Assembly: GCF_002855555.1 (NCBI RefSeq)
Contig: NZ_PKRT01000001.1
Span: 682,001 to 746,000 of the forward strand
Length of the DNA stretch: 64,000 bases
Direction: 5' to 3'
Source: Novosphingobium sp. TH158
Lineage (GTDB): Bacteria; Pseudomonadota; Alphaproteobacteria; Sphingomonadales; Sphingomonadaceae
A program made the position numbers and the translations under genes. This document shows positions 1 through 9,143 of the stretch, piece by piece (position 1 is the first letter of the stretch; every line of letters starts with the position of its first letter). The notes below the pieces were generated by a model that was given only the letters and a program-made list of their open reading frames with translations, was not told the DNA's origin and did not search any database.

Positions 1-1
1 G

Positions 2-805
2 CGGGGACGCGAAGCTGCCTTCTGGCAGGCCCTGCTGGCCTGGGCCGATGGCAACGTGGAGGGACTGTTCCTTCACCTGCCGCAATTGCCGCTGGACGGC
101 GCTCTGTTCGAGGCGCTTCGGCAGGTGCTGGCCGGCAAGGCGCGCCCTGCTGGCATCGTCATGCGCGAAGAGCGGGCTCTGCTGCAATCGGACCTTTCCC
201 CCGAAGCCTATCTTGAGGCTTCGATGAGCGGCAAGAAGCGCAAGGAACTGCGCCGCCAGCACAACCGCCTCAGCGAGACAGGACGGGTCGAATTCGTCCG
301 CGACGACTCCGATGCCGGACTCGATCAATGGACGGCGGACTTTCTGCGGCTGGAAAAGGCCGGCTGGAAAGGCCTTAACGGCTCGGCCCTTGCCTGCTCT
401 GCCGATACCGAGGCCCTGTTCCGCGACAGTCTGGCAGGTGCGGCAGCTGCCGGACGGCTAGAGCGCCTGACCCTGCTGCTTGATGGCCAGCCCATCGCCA
501 TGCTCGCCAACTTCCTCACGGCCCCGGGCGCGTTTTCCTACAAGACGGCGTTCGACGAGGATTATGCCCGCTTCTCGCCGGGCGTCCTGCTCCAGCGGGA
601 GAACCTGGCGCTGCTTGAGCGGGCGGGCATCGCATGGTGCGATTCGTGCGCTGCGCCCGATCACCCGATGATCGACCACATCTGGCGCGAACGGCGCGCC
701 ATCGGGTCGGTCTCCATCGCCATCGGCGGAAAGCTGCGCCGAGCCGCCTTTTGCCTGATCCTCAAAGCCGAACTGGGTCGCCGCCCTGACGGAGCCAGAC
801 TATGA
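2..805 (+). CDS. GNAT-type acyltransferase (BioF2/CelD-like), 5' truncated by window
   Basis: The reading frame is open from base 2, upstream of the first internal GTG at 56, so the true start lies before the window; at least 267 codons are present. The protein resembles the Acetyltransf_6/BioF2-like GNAT group, which transfers acyl groups from acyl-CoA or aminoacyl donors. Visible support is the basic KKRKELRR stretch followed by a NRL segment typical of the start of the GNAT core, and the later FSYKTAFDE segment near the conserved SYK of this group. No signal peptide can be judged because the N-terminus is missing. The stop codon overlaps the start of the next gene by 4 bases (ATGA), so the two are probably co-translated. 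The substrate is unknown. Confidence 0.75.
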   Translation, partial: RGREAAFWQALLAWADGNVEGLFLHLPQLPLDGALFEALRQVLAGKARPAGIVMREERALLQSDLSPEAYLEASMSGKKRKELRRQHNRLSETGRVEFVRDDSDAGLDQWTADFLRLEKAGWKGLNGSALACSADTEALFRDSLAGAAAAGRLERLTLLLDGQPIAMLANFLTAPGAFSYKTAFDEDYARFSPGVLLQRENLALLERAGIAWCDSCAAPDHPMIDHIWRERRAIGSVSIAIGGKLRRAAFCLILKAELGRRPDGARL

Positions 806-1647
806 CCGTGTTTTCTCCCGAAGCCCGCAGCACGTTTGCCGCCAACTACCCCGAAGTGCCGCACAAGATTGCCCACGCGCTCGGCGATCACCCGCTGCTG
901 AGTTTCGCCGCACTCGCCGATCTCGCGGAAGCGCTTCCCGCCACTTCGATCGAATACAATTACGCCGACCTGCCGATCGGCATCGACGGCAAGCCCGATC
1001 CGTCCGCGCTTTCCATCGGCGAAACGATCCGGAATATCGAAAGCAGCGGCTCATGGGCGGCGATCAAGAACATCGAACAGGTTCCTGCCTACGCCGATCT
1101 GCTGAACTCCCTGCTCGCCGAACTCCGCCCGGAAATCGAGGCCAAGACCGGACGCATGATGAAGCTTCAGGGCTTTGTCTTCGTCACCTCGCCCGGCGGT
1201 GTCACGCCTTATCACTTCGATCCTGAGCACAATATCCTGCTGCAGATCCGCGGTTCGAAGGTCATGACCCAATTCCCCGCCGGCGATCCCCGCTTCGCGC
1301 CGGATGAGGTGCATGAAGGCTATCACACCGGTGGCGCGCGCGAGCTGAAATGGCGCGACGAGCTGCTTTCCGGCGGGACAGAGTTTCCGCTCGATCCCGG
1401 CGAAGCCCTCTTCGTCCCCGTCATGGCGCCGCACTTCGTCAAGACCGGACCGCAGAGCTCGGTCTCGCTCTCGATCACCTGGCGCTCGGACTGGTCCTTT
1501 GCCGAAGCTGATGCCCGCGCCTTCAATTCGGTGCTGCGGCGGATCGGCTTCAGGCCGGCGAGCACCGGACGGTGGCCCGCGACCAATAAGGCCAAGGCGC
1601 TTGGCTGGCGGGTGCTGCGCCGGTTCCGGAGCCAACCGCAAGGTTGA
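802..1647 (+). CDS. Cupin-like/JmjC-fold protein
   Basis: 281 residues, starting with ATG inside the stop of the upstream acyltransferase gene. The middle of the protein (about residues 110-230) looks like a JmjC/cupin 2-oxoglutarate-oxygenase fold. A TPYHFDPEHN segment supplies an HxD pair, and a later VPVMAPHFVKTG segment supplies the distal histidine of a possible Fe(II) facial triad. Proteins of this shape are often listed as cupin-like or transcription-factor jumonji proteins. The overlap with the acyltransferase gene suggests the two act on the same molecule, but the sequence does not show the substrate. It could be a true hydroxylase or only a structural relative. Confidence 0.65.
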   Translation: MTVFSPEARSTFAANYPEVPHKIAHALGDHPLLSFAALADLAEALPATSIEYNYADLPIGIDGKPDPSALSIGETIRNIESSGSWAAIKNIEQVPAYADLLNSLLAELRPEIEAKTGRMMKLQGFVFVTSPGGVTPYHFDPEHNILLQIRGSKVMTQFPAGDPRFAPDEVHEGYHTGGARELKWRDELLSGGTEFPLDPGEALFVPVMAPHFVKTGPQSSVSLSITWRSDWSFAEADARAFNSVLRRIGFRPASTGRWPATNKAKALGWRVLRRFRSQPQG

Positions 1648-1679
1648 CGGCGCCGGGCGCAGCGGCAAAGGGCGTGGGC

Positions 1680-2564
1680 ATGACCGACGCCCCTCGTCCC
1701 GACGACCTCGTGTCCGAACTCCTCCACCTGCTTAACGTCGAGCAGGTCGGCGAAGACGCATTCCGTGGCCGTCGCAAGGTGGGCGGCATCGGGCGCGTAT
1801 TCGGCGGACAGGTCATCGCCCAGGCCCTTGCCTCCGCAGAGCGCACCGTTGCCCCCGATCGCGAGGTTCACTCGCTCCATGCCTATTTTCTGCGCGGCGG
1901 CAGCGAGGATCACGAGATAGACTTCACCATCGATCGCGACTTCGATGGCGGCAGCTTTTCAAACCGTCGCGTCGTCGCCAGCCAGCAGGGCACGCCGATC
2001 CTCAACCTCACGGCATCGTTCCACAAGCGCGAGCCCGGTGTCGGCCATGCCGAGGGCATGCCGCAGGTGCCCCAGCCCGAGGACCTGCTGAGCGAAGGCG
2101 AACTGCGGGAAAAGTACATTCACCTTGTGCCCGAGAACATGCGCGATTTTGTGCTGAAGTTCCGGGCGCTGGAAGTGAAGCCGGTCGATCCGGCGGCGTG
2201 GGCCGGAATGAAGGGTGGCGCACCGCGGCTCGATACCTGGTTCCGCGCGCCCGCCCGGTTGCCCGATGATCCGCACATCCACCGGGCGATCCTCGCCTAT
2301 GCCAGCGACTATACCTTGCTTGGCACCTGTACCGTCCCGCACCGGCTTAGCTGGATGACGGGCGAGGTACAGGGTGCGAGCCTGGATCACGCCATCTGGT
2401 TCCATGACGATTTCCGGGTGGATGACTGGCTGCTTTACTCCACCGACAGTCCCTGGGCCGGACGTGCGCGCGGCTTCAACCGCGGCCGCATTTACACCCG
2501 CGACGGCCGGCTGGTCGCGGAAACCGCTCAGGAAGGCCTGATCAGAGTCAAGCCGAAGGGCTGA
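1680..2564 (+). CDS. tesB: Acyl-CoA thioesterase II
   Basis: Hydrolyses medium- and long-chain acyl-CoA to free acid and CoA in the cytoplasm. The 294-residue product has the double hot-dog layout of TesB: a first domain with FGGQVIAQAL and HSLHAYFLRGG, and a second with SLDHAIWFHDDFR and WLLYSTDSPWAGRARGF, both hallmark segments of the family. The frame is also open from a TTG at 1644, which would overlap the preceding gene. I chose the ATG at 1680 because the product then begins just before the conserved domain and an AAAGGG lies a few bases upstream. The gene converges on the next one with only 3 bases between stop codons. Confidence 0.93.
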   Translation: MTDAPRPDDLVSELLHLLNVEQVGEDAFRGRRKVGGIGRVFGGQVIAQALASAERTVAPDREVHSLHAYFLRGGSEDHEIDFTIDRDFDGGSFSNRRVVASQQGTPILNLTASFHKREPGVGHAEGMPQVPQPEDLLSEGELREKYIHLVPENMRDFVLKFRALEVKPVDPAAWAGMKGGAPRLDTWFRAPARLPDDPHIHRAILAYASDYTLLGTCTVPHRLSWMTGEVQGASLDHAIWFHDDFRVDDWLLYSTDSPWAGRARGFNRGRIYTRDGRLVAETAQEGLIRVKPKG

Positions 2565-2567
2565 CCA

Positions 2568-3653
2568 TCAACCTTCGTGCCGGGGCAGTGGCTGGCCGCG
2601 CACGTGCGTGACCATGTCCCACACGGCGATGAACAGCGCGGCGATGATCGGGCCGATGATGAAGCCGGTAATGCCGAACAGTTCCAGACCTGCCACCGTC
2701 GCGATGAGGACGACGAAGTCCGGCAGCTTGGTATCCTTGCCGACAAGGATCGGGCGCAGCAGGTTATCGATCAGGCCAATGACGAAAAGGCCGCAGAAAA
2801 CCAGTATTGCGCCTTCCCAGACAGACCCGGTGATCAACAGGTAAACCGCGACAGGCACCCAGACGAGGCCCGTGCCAACGGCCGGGATCAGCGACAGGAA
2901 GCCCATCAGCAGGCCCCACAGGAGTGCGCCCTCCACGCCCAGCATCCAGAAGATCAGGCCGCCGACCAGCCCCTGCATGACGGCTACGGCAACCGTGCCC
3001 TTCATCGTGGCGCGAATGACGGCGAGGAACTTGTCGATCAGCCGGTCACGCAGTTGCGGGCGGATCGGCAGGGCCGTGCGGAAGCGGTCTTCCAGCTCGT
3101 TCCCGTCGCGCAGCAGGAAGAACGTGAGATAGAGCATGACGCCGAGCGCGGCGATGAACGACAAGGCCCCCTGCCCTACGTTCAACGCCTGTCCGGCCAC
3201 GGCCTGCAACCCGTTCTTGAGGCCGGGGGCGAGCGCCCCGCGCATCTGGTTGGGATCACCAATTCCATAGTCCTGGGCAATGCCGCGCAGCGATTGCGGC
3301 AAGGCATCGACCGCATTGTTCATGATCCGGCCGATGTCGATGTCACCGCTCTGGATCCGGGCATAGATGGCGCTGGCCTCCTGCACCAGGCTGGCGCCCA
3401 GCAATACGGCCGGAAGGATGACCACTGCGACGATCAGGAACAGCGTGATCCCGGCGGCCGTTCCCTTCCTCCCGCCCAGGGCGGCAACGAGGCGCAAGTG
3501 GAGCGGACGGAACAGGATTGCCGCGACAAGGCCCCACAGGATCGCGCCGAAATAGGGCAGCAGCATCCAGCCGAACAGCACCGTGACAAAGACGACGAGC
3601 GCGGCAAAGCCAACGTCTTCAAGCGTCCAGCCGTGCAAGTGCCTGTCTTTCAT
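2568..3653 (-). CDS. AI-2E family transporter (PerM/TqsA-like membrane protein)
   Basis: 361 residues, rich in hydrophobic segments, with a pair near the N-terminus, a long central amphipathic region, and a cluster of four or five membrane spans in the C-terminal half. That is the usual layout of the AI-2E exporter / UPF0118 family (PF01594). C-terminal segments such as GLIDNLLRPILVGKD and GLELFGITGFIIGPIIAALF are characteristic. The family includes the quorum-signal exporter TqsA and Na+/H+ antiporter-like members, so the transported substrate cannot be assigned. It lies 27 bases downstream of uvrC on the same strand and could be co-transcribed with it. Confidence 0.88.
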   Translation of the reverse strand: MKDRHLHGWTLEDVGFAALVVFVTVLFGWMLLPYFGAILWGLVAAILFRPLHLRLVAALGGRKGTAAGITLFLIVAVVILPAVLLGASLVQEASAIYARIQSGDIDIGRIMNNAVDALPQSLRGIAQDYGIGDPNQMRGALAPGLKNGLQAVAGQALNVGQGALSFIAALGVMLYLTFFLLRDGNELEDRFRTALPIRPQLRDRLIDKFLAVIRATMKGTVAVAVMQGLVGGLIFWMLGVEGALLWGLLMGFLSLIPAVGTGLVWVPVAVYLLITGSVWEGAILVFCGLFVIGLIDNLLRPILVGKDTKLPDFVVLIATVAGLELFGITGFIIGPIIAALFIAVWDMVTHVRGQPLPRHEG

Positions 3654-3680
3654 TCGCTTCCCTCCTGTTGCCGTCTGCGC

Positions 3681-5618
3681 TCAGCCGCCGGGATGATAGA
3701 AGTCATAGACCGCCTGCGCTACTGCCGCACTAACGCCCGGCGCGCGCTTCAGGTCGTCGAGCGCCGCCGCGCGCACCTTGCTGGCCGTGCCGAAATGCAG
3801 CAGCAGCGCACGTTTGCGCGCCGGTCCGATGCCGGGAATCTCGTCGAGCGGTGATGCGGTGATCGCCCGGCTGCGCTTTTCGCGGTGTGCACCGATGGCA
3901 AAGCGGTGCACTTCATCGCGCAGGCGCTGCAGGTGAAACAGCAGCGGCGAGTTTTCCGGCAGCATCTTTTCCCGACCGTCGGGGAAATGGAACACTTCGC
4001 GTCCCTCGCGACCATGATGCGGTCCTTTGGCGATGGCGATCAGGGGAACATCCTCGATCCCCATGTCCTCCAGCGTGTCGCGTGCCGCACTCATCTGCCC
4101 CTTGCCGCCGTCGATTAGCACTAGGTCCGGCCACATTCCGCCATCCCGGTCGGGATCTTCATCCTGCACGCGGGCAAAGCGGCGCTGGAATACCTCGCGC
4201 ATCATCGCGAAATCGTCATTGGTCTGGGCGCTACGGATGTTCCATTTGCGGTACTGGCCCTTGATGAAACCTTCCGGCCCGGCAACGATCATCGCGCCGA
4301 GCGCCTGCGCGCCCTGTATGTGGCTGTTGTCGTAAACCTCGATCCGTTGCGGCGGTTCGGGCAATTCCAGGAATTCGGCCAGTTCCCGATTGAGCTTTGC
4401 TTTGGTCCCGCTTTCGGCCAGGCGCCTGTCCAGCGCTTCGACAGCGTTGCGCCGGGCCTGGTCAAGCAGACGCCGCCGGTCCCCCCGCTGCGGCACGGAA
4501 ATCTCCACCTTGCCTCCAGCCCCTTCGCGGAACGCCTCCGCCAGCAGATCGGCCTCCGGGATCGGGCGATCGACGAGGATGCAGCGGGGGGGCGGCACTT
4601 CCTCGTAAAACTGGGCCATGAAGCTTTGCAGCACCTCTTCCTCGCTCAGACCCTCGGTATGGCTCGGGAAGAAGGCGCGGTGGCCCCAGTTCTGGCCGCC
4701 GCGAATGAAGAACGCCTGGATGCCGACATTGCCGCCCTTGCTGGCCAGCGCAAAGATGTCGGCATTGCCGAGGCCCTCCGCGTTGATCGCCTGGCTGCCC
4801 TGGATGAAAGTGGCGGCGCGCAGCCGGTCGCGGAGCATGGCGGCGCGTTCGAAGTCCAGAGCCTCGGCGGCCTTGGCCATCTGCGCCTCGATCTTGCGTT
4901 GGACGGCAGAGCTTTTGCCGCCGAGGAAATCCTTGGCCTCGCCGACCAGTTCGGCATAGCCAGCAGAATCGATGCGGCCGACGCATGGGGCCGAGCAGCG
5001 CTTGATCTGGTAAAGCAGGCACGGACGATCGCGCCGGGAAAAGAAGCTGTCCGTACAGCTTCTTAGAAGGAACAATTTCTGCAACGCGTTAATCGTGGTG
5101 TTGACCGATCCGGCGCTTGCAAATGGCCCGTAATAGTTACCTGCCGCGCGACGCGCGCCACGATGCTTCATGATGCGCGGAAACTCATGGTCGGAACGAA
5201 GCAGGATGAAGGGAAAGCTTTTGTCGTCGCGCAGCAGCACGTTGTAGGGCGGGCGGAAGCGCTTGATCAATTGCGCTTCCAGCAGCAGCGCCTCTGCCTC
5301 GCTGTTGGTCGTGACGATGGTCATCGACCGGGTCTGCGCGACCATGCGCTGCAGCCTCAACGGCAGGCGATCGACCTGCGTGTAATTGGCGACCCGGTTC
5401 TTGAGCGCCCGCGCCTTGCCAACGTAGAGCACGTCGCCCCGGGCATCCTGCATCCGGTAGACGCCCGGCCGTGGCGGCAAGGTTGCCTGCACCTCGCGGA
5501 TAGCGGCGACGCCGGCCTCGAGATCGGGCCGGCTACCCTTCATCGTGAAGGTCGCCCGCTCCTCGTTGAAGCGTTCGGACGACTGCCGGTCAGGGGGGAC
5601 AGCATTCTTGCGGGCCAT
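3681..5618 (-). CDS. uvrC: UvrABC excinuclease subunit C
   Basis: Makes the 3' and 5' incisions around bulky DNA lesions in nucleotide excision repair. In order the 645-residue product has: an extra N-terminal tail of about 45 residues, the GIY-YIG nuclease (GVY at 52-54, YVG at 65-67), the cysteine cluster expected for the iron-sulfur ligands (CLLYQIKRCSAPC), a UVR motif near residue 250, the RNase H-like C-terminal nuclease (ECYDNSH-like EVYDNSHIQG, then DLVLIDGGKGQ), and helix-hairpin-helix repeats at the end (IPGIGPARKRALL). It is slightly longer than usual; an internal ATG at residue 26 would remove part of the tail. All core motifs look intact. Confidence 0.96.
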   Translation of the reverse strand: MARKNAVPPDRQSSERFNEERATFTMKGSRPDLEAGVAAIREVQATLPPRPGVYRMQDARGDVLYVGKARALKNRVANYTQVDRLPLRLQRMVAQTRSMTIVTTNSEAEALLLEAQLIKRFRPPYNVLLRDDKSFPFILLRSDHEFPRIMKHRGARRAAGNYYGPFASAGSVNTTINALQKLFLLRSCTDSFFSRRDRPCLLYQIKRCSAPCVGRIDSAGYAELVGEAKDFLGGKSSAVQRKIEAQMAKAAEALDFERAAMLRDRLRAATFIQGSQAINAEGLGNADIFALASKGGNVGIQAFFIRGGQNWGHRAFFPSHTEGLSEEEVLQSFMAQFYEEVPPPRCILVDRPIPEADLLAEAFREGAGGKVEISVPQRGDRRRLLDQARRNAVEALDRRLAESGTKAKLNRELAEFLELPEPPQRIEVYDNSHIQGAQALGAMIVAGPEGFIKGQYRKWNIRSAQTNDDFAMMREVFQRRFARVQDEDPDRDGGMWPDLVLIDGGKGQMSAARDTLEDMGIEDVPLIAIAKGPHHGREGREVFHFPDGREKMLPENSPLLFHLQRLRDEVHRFAIGAHREKRSRAITASPLDEIPGIGPARKRALLLHFGTASKVRAAALDDLKRAPGVSAAVAQAVYDFYHPGG

Positions 5619-5658
5619 GAGGCGCAGATAGGGCCTTCGCCCGTCGCTGGCAAAGGGA

Positions 5659-8148
5659 TCAGAAGCGCTTCGAGATATCGAGCCCGATGAAACGTCCCGT
5701 GGGGTCCAGCAGGTCGGGCTGATAGCCGATCGGCACGGTGCCGCTGCTATCAGTCACCTTCTGGCGCGAATCGAACAGGTTGTTGACCACCATGGCTACG
5801 CGGACACCCTTCAGGACCTTGCTGTCCTTCGCCAGCCACTTGGCAACATCCATGTTGACGAACAGGCGCATGTTGACCTTGGTCAGGCTGCCGAAACGAA
5901 GGTCGGTCGTGCCGTCGATGCGCGTCGGGGCCGTATAATTGCCGTTCAGGCGCAGGCCGACACCGCGATAGAAAAATCCGCCGTCCAGTTCCAGCGTGTG
6001 CCGGGCCACGCCGCCGCCGCTGAGTGCATCGCCATTCAGCAGGTCAAGCACCGGTCCGCCAGCGGCGACCGTAACCCGGTTGCGGAACTGGACCGTGTGG
6101 AACAGGGCCAGGTTCCAGCGCCCGACGCCATTGGCGTTCATCGGCCCCATCATCGGCGGGCCGCCGCGTCCGCCGCCGCCCATCCGCCCGCCGGGGCCGC
6201 CCTGGGGACGACCCATGCCGCCGGGCCCACCCGCAGCAGCACCAGCCGGCGCCTTGCCGATCGGGCCGTTTACATTGACGCCCCAGCGCAGGCGCGAGGC
6301 CTGTTCGTTGAAGAAGTTCACCGGTCGGCGGTCAATGGCCGTCAGCTTCCCGTTTATGCGGGTCACGCGCCCCGGGAAGGCCGCCTCGATCGCCTGCGTC
6401 AGGACAGGAAAAGACGCTGTGACATTGTCCGAATTGTTGCGGAAGTATTCGGCCATGATCATCGTGTTCTTCACGAAGGGCAATTGCCAGTTGGCACCGA
6501 ACTTCAGGTCGCGGTCGGTTCCCTTGACCAGTCCCGGATTGCCGCCAGTCGTTACGGTGACCAGTACGGTTTCCGCCCGCTCGAAATCGAAGACCGGGAC
6601 GTTGAACGATTGCACCACCGGGTTGCCAAGTTCGGCCAGCGAAGGTGCGCGCTGGTTGACGATATAGCTGGCCTGCAGGTTCAGCTTCTCGGTCGGCCCC
6701 CAGTTGAGGCCGGCGCTCCAGTCGGAAAGCGAGCCGAAGTCGGACAGATGGTTGTAGCCGGCGCTGAAGTTGAGCGAGAGATTGCCGATGGCCTCGAGGA
6801 AGCCCTCGCGCCTGCTTGCGATGGGAATACCGATGTTGACCCCGACAGAGGCATCGTCACGCTTGAGCGAGAAGCGACCAAGCGCGGTGCGCGAGTCCTC
6901 GCTGGTGATCGCGGTATGGGCAAAGCCGCCCTTGATTGTCGAAGTCACCTCACCGCCCGGCAGGCGCAGCGGCCGGCCGATAACGGTAACCAGGCTGGCC
7001 ACCGAATTGCTGGCAGTCCACGCACGGTCGAAGCCCAGCGATGCCTGGGGGGGTATCGGACCGGTGATCGGCAGCGTTCCGGCTGCCGCGGCGGCGGTGA
7101 GAGTCGCGGTGCCCGCCCGGCGCTCGAGGCGCGTGTCGCTTTCCGTCCGGCTGGCATCGACCGTTGCCGAGAGCAGCCACTCTCCGAATGGCTTGTTGAA
7201 GCCGGCACCGCCCTGATAGCTGACGGTCTGGTTCGACCGTTCAAGCGGATCGCCAAAGGTGCGCAGGGCGCTGGCCCCGCCAGGTGCGATCAGCGTGACC
7301 GAATTAAGCCCCTGGAGCGAATTGGTGTTCGCCCGCGAAATCGTGCCGTTCAGTGTGATGGAGCCGCCAAGGCCACCCTTGCCGAGTCCCTTGGTCCAGG
7401 TGGCGTTAAGCGAGGTATTGGTGCGATCGGAAATCAGCGTGCGGGCACCGGCGGGATCGGGATCGCCCGGCACGGATGAAAGGCTGCCCGTGGCCTGGAT
7501 CACGCCGCGTTCGGCTTCGGTAAGCGGCGTGGTCCGTTCCCGCGCCGCAGTCAGGTTCAGGCGACTGCCCTTGTTGACCGAGAACAGGCTCAATTCCTGC
7601 TCTGCCGTTGTCGAGCCACCCCGATCCGGACCGCCATATTCGATATCGACGGTGCGCTGGGCGAAACTGTCCTTCAGGATCATGTTCACCACGCGCGCGT
7701 TCGGCGGATAGCCGAAGCGCAATGCCACTTCCTCAGGCAGGATCTCCATCCGCCGGATCGCCTCGGTGGGCATATCGCGCATTTCGCGGAAACTGGTGAT
7801 CCGCTGCCCGTTGATCAGCGTGATCGGCGGGCCGCCGCCGCCCCGCCCGCGCCCGGAACCCGTCTGCGGAGCCAGCGAGGCAAGAAGGTCTGAGACCGAA
7901 TTTGCACCGTAGGACGTGATTGCCTTTTCATCGAGCACCTCGATCGCCTTCTGCGGCACGTCGAGCTGGCCGGGAATGCGTTCTGCAACGACGACGATCT
8001 CGCCGGAGGTGTCCACGGCCTCCTCTGTTTCGGCCGAAGCGCCCGTCGGAGCTTCCTGCTCCGCAGGCGTTGCGTTCTGCGCGATGGAAGGCGTTGCCCA
8101 GAGCAGGGCGACGGAAGAAAGGTAAGCTGCGGGGAGGAGCGGATTCAT
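5659..8148 (-). CDS. TonB-dependent outer-membrane receptor with Gly-rich segments
   Basis: 829 residues with a signal peptide ending near SIAQ, a plug domain (about 60-190) and a 22-strand-type barrel ending in a terminal Phe (ISKRF). The plug contains the sphingomonad-type GRGRGGGGPPITLINGQR segment and a MRDMPTEAIRRMEILPEE stretch. The barrel contains the usual N(L/F)FD motif near the end (VVNNLFDSRQ). Residues of about 628-675 form a Gly/Met/Pro-rich low-complexity insert that breaks the barrel. The receptor family takes up siderophores, glycans or other large ligands using TonB energy; the ligand is not evident. No regulator or transport partner sits beside it. The gene diverges from infA across 165 bases. 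Confidence 0.92.
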   Translation of the reverse strand: MNPLLPAAYLSSVALLWATPSIAQNATPAEQEAPTGASAETEEAVDTSGEIVVVAERIPGQLDVPQKAIEVLDEKAITSYGANSVSDLLASLAPQTGSGRGRGGGGPPITLINGQRITSFREMRDMPTEAIRRMEILPEEVALRFGYPPNARVVNMILKDSFAQRTVDIEYGGPDRGGSTTAEQELSLFSVNKGSRLNLTAARERTTPLTEAERGVIQATGSLSSVPGDPDPAGARTLISDRTNTSLNATWTKGLGKGGLGGSITLNGTISRANTNSLQGLNSVTLIAPGGASALRTFGDPLERSNQTVSYQGGAGFNKPFGEWLLSATVDASRTESDTRLERRAGTATLTAAAAAGTLPITGPIPPQASLGFDRAWTASNSVASLVTVIGRPLRLPGGEVTSTIKGGFAHTAITSEDSRTALGRFSLKRDDASVGVNIGIPIASRREGFLEAIGNLSLNFSAGYNHLSDFGSLSDWSAGLNWGPTEKLNLQASYIVNQRAPSLAELGNPVVQSFNVPVFDFERAETVLVTVTTGGNPGLVKGTDRDLKFGANWQLPFVKNTMIMAEYFRNNSDNVTASFPVLTQAIEAAFPGRVTRINGKLTAIDRRPVNFFNEQASRLRWGVNVNGPIGKAPAGAAAGGPGGMGRPQGGPGGRMGGGGRGGPPMMGPMNANGVGRWNLALFHTVQFRNRVTVAAGGPVLDLLNGDALSGGGVARHTLELDGGFFYRGVGLRLNGNYTAPTRIDGTTDLRFGSLTKVNMRLFVNMDVAKWLAKDSKVLKGVRVAMVVNNLFDSRQKVTDSSGTVPIGYQPDLLDPTGRFIGLDISKRF

Positions 8149-8313
8149 AGCGATGCAGTCCTGCCTCGCACCATGATTGCAGGCAAGTAGAGCAGGGTAA
8201 TAAATTGTCGCTGTTGCGAAACAATCTCACCAAGACTGCGCTCTTCCCTTTTTGCCCTCGCCCCGCTATGGCGCGCCGCAATCAGGAACAACCACGACGG
8301 ATACGGATCGCCG

Positions 8314-8559
8314 ATGGCGAAAGAAGAACTTCTCGAAATGCGCGGCACGGTGGTCGAACTGCTGCCCAATGCCATGTTCCGCGTCCGCCTGGAAAACGAT
8401 CACGAGATTCTGGGCCACACCGCCGGCAAGATGCGCAAGAACCGCATTCGCGTGCTGGTTGGCGACGAAGTCCTCGTCGAACTTACGCCCTATGACCTGA
8501 CCAAGGGCCGCATCACTTACCGCTTCATGCCCGGCCGCGGCGGTCCCGGCCAGTTCTGA
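8314..8559 (+). CDS. infA: Translation initiation factor IF-1
   Basis: Binds the ribosomal A site during initiation together with IF-2 and IF-3. The 81-residue product is a single OB fold beginning [19 protein letters not shown], with the conserved [17 protein letters not shown] segment and the RGRITYR-like GRITYRF end. A Gly/Pro-rich tail of about ten residues follows. It leads a run of maf, an RNase E/G homologue and yacG, an arrangement common in alphaproteobacteria, with a gap of only 8 bases to maf. Confidence 0.97.
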   Translation: MAKEELLEMRGTVVELLPNAMFRVRLENDHEILGHTAGKMRKNRIRVLVGDEVLVELTPYDLTKGRITYRFMPGRGGPGQF

Positions 8560-8567
8560 CCTGCCGG

Positions 8568-9143
8568 GTGGCCAACCCCGCCCTCATCCTCGCTTCTGCC
8601 TCCCCGCGCCGGCGTGAGCTGATTGCCAGGCTTGGCGTGGAACCGCAGGCCATTGCCGCGGCAGATATCGACGAAACACCGCACAAGAACGAACAGCCGC
8701 GTGCCTATGCCCAGCGCATGGCCCGCGAAAAGGCTGCGGCCGTACGGTCGGACCATGCTCATGTGCTGGCCGGCGATACGGTGGTCTGCTGCGGCAGGCG
8801 CATCCTGCCCAAGGCCGAAGACGAGGCGACCGCAAGGGCCTGTCTGGCTCTGCTTTCCGGCCGCCGCCATCGGGTCCTTTCGGCAGTGGCCTTGGCAAGC
8901 CCCGACGGTACGGTGCGGGAAAGGCTCAGCGAAACGATCGTCCGCTTCAAACGGCTCGATGCTCTCGAAATCGAAGCCTACATCGCCGGGGGCGAATGGC
9001 ACGGCAAGGCGGGGGGCTATGCCATCCAGGGCGCGGCGGAAGGCCTGATAACCTGGATATCGGGCAGCCATTCGGGCGTAGTCGGCCTGCCCCTGTTCGA
9101 AACCAGAGCCCTGCTGAAGGCGGCCGGCTTTGTCATCGGCTGA
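8568..9143 (+). CDS. maf: Maf-family nucleotide pyrophosphatase
   Basis: 191 residues with a GTG start 8 bases after infA. Maf proteins are cytosolic house-cleaning enzymes that hydrolyse dTTP, UTP or modified nucleotides to monophosphates. Visible family marks are the N-terminal LASASPRRRELI, the HVLAGDTVVCC metal/phosphate segment and the GKAGGYAIQG loop near the C-terminus. The GKAGGYAIQG form fits the dTTP/UTP (YhdE) branch better than the m7GTP (YceF) branch. It ends inside the next gene with a 14-base overlap. Confidence 0.92.
   Translation: MANPALILASASPRRRELIARLGVEPQAIAAADIDETPHKNEQPRAYAQRMAREKAAAVRSDHAHVLAGDTVVCCGRRILPKAEDEATARACLALLSGRRHRVLSAVALASPDGTVRERLSETIVRFKRLDALEIEAYIAGGEWHGKAGGYAIQGAAEGLITWISGSHSGVVGLPLFETRALLKAAGFVIG

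Noticed and set aside
2577..3854. A 425-codon plus-strand frame opposite the AI-2E transporter gene
   Set aside because: Composition is His/Asp/Gln/Arg-rich, the typical antisense shadow of a membrane-protein gene, and it runs into uvrC.
8199..8227. ATTGT...ACAAT dyad in the infA/TonB-receptor intergenic region
   Set aside because: Short arms with imperfect interior pairing; no promoter or regulator evidence to raise it above chance.
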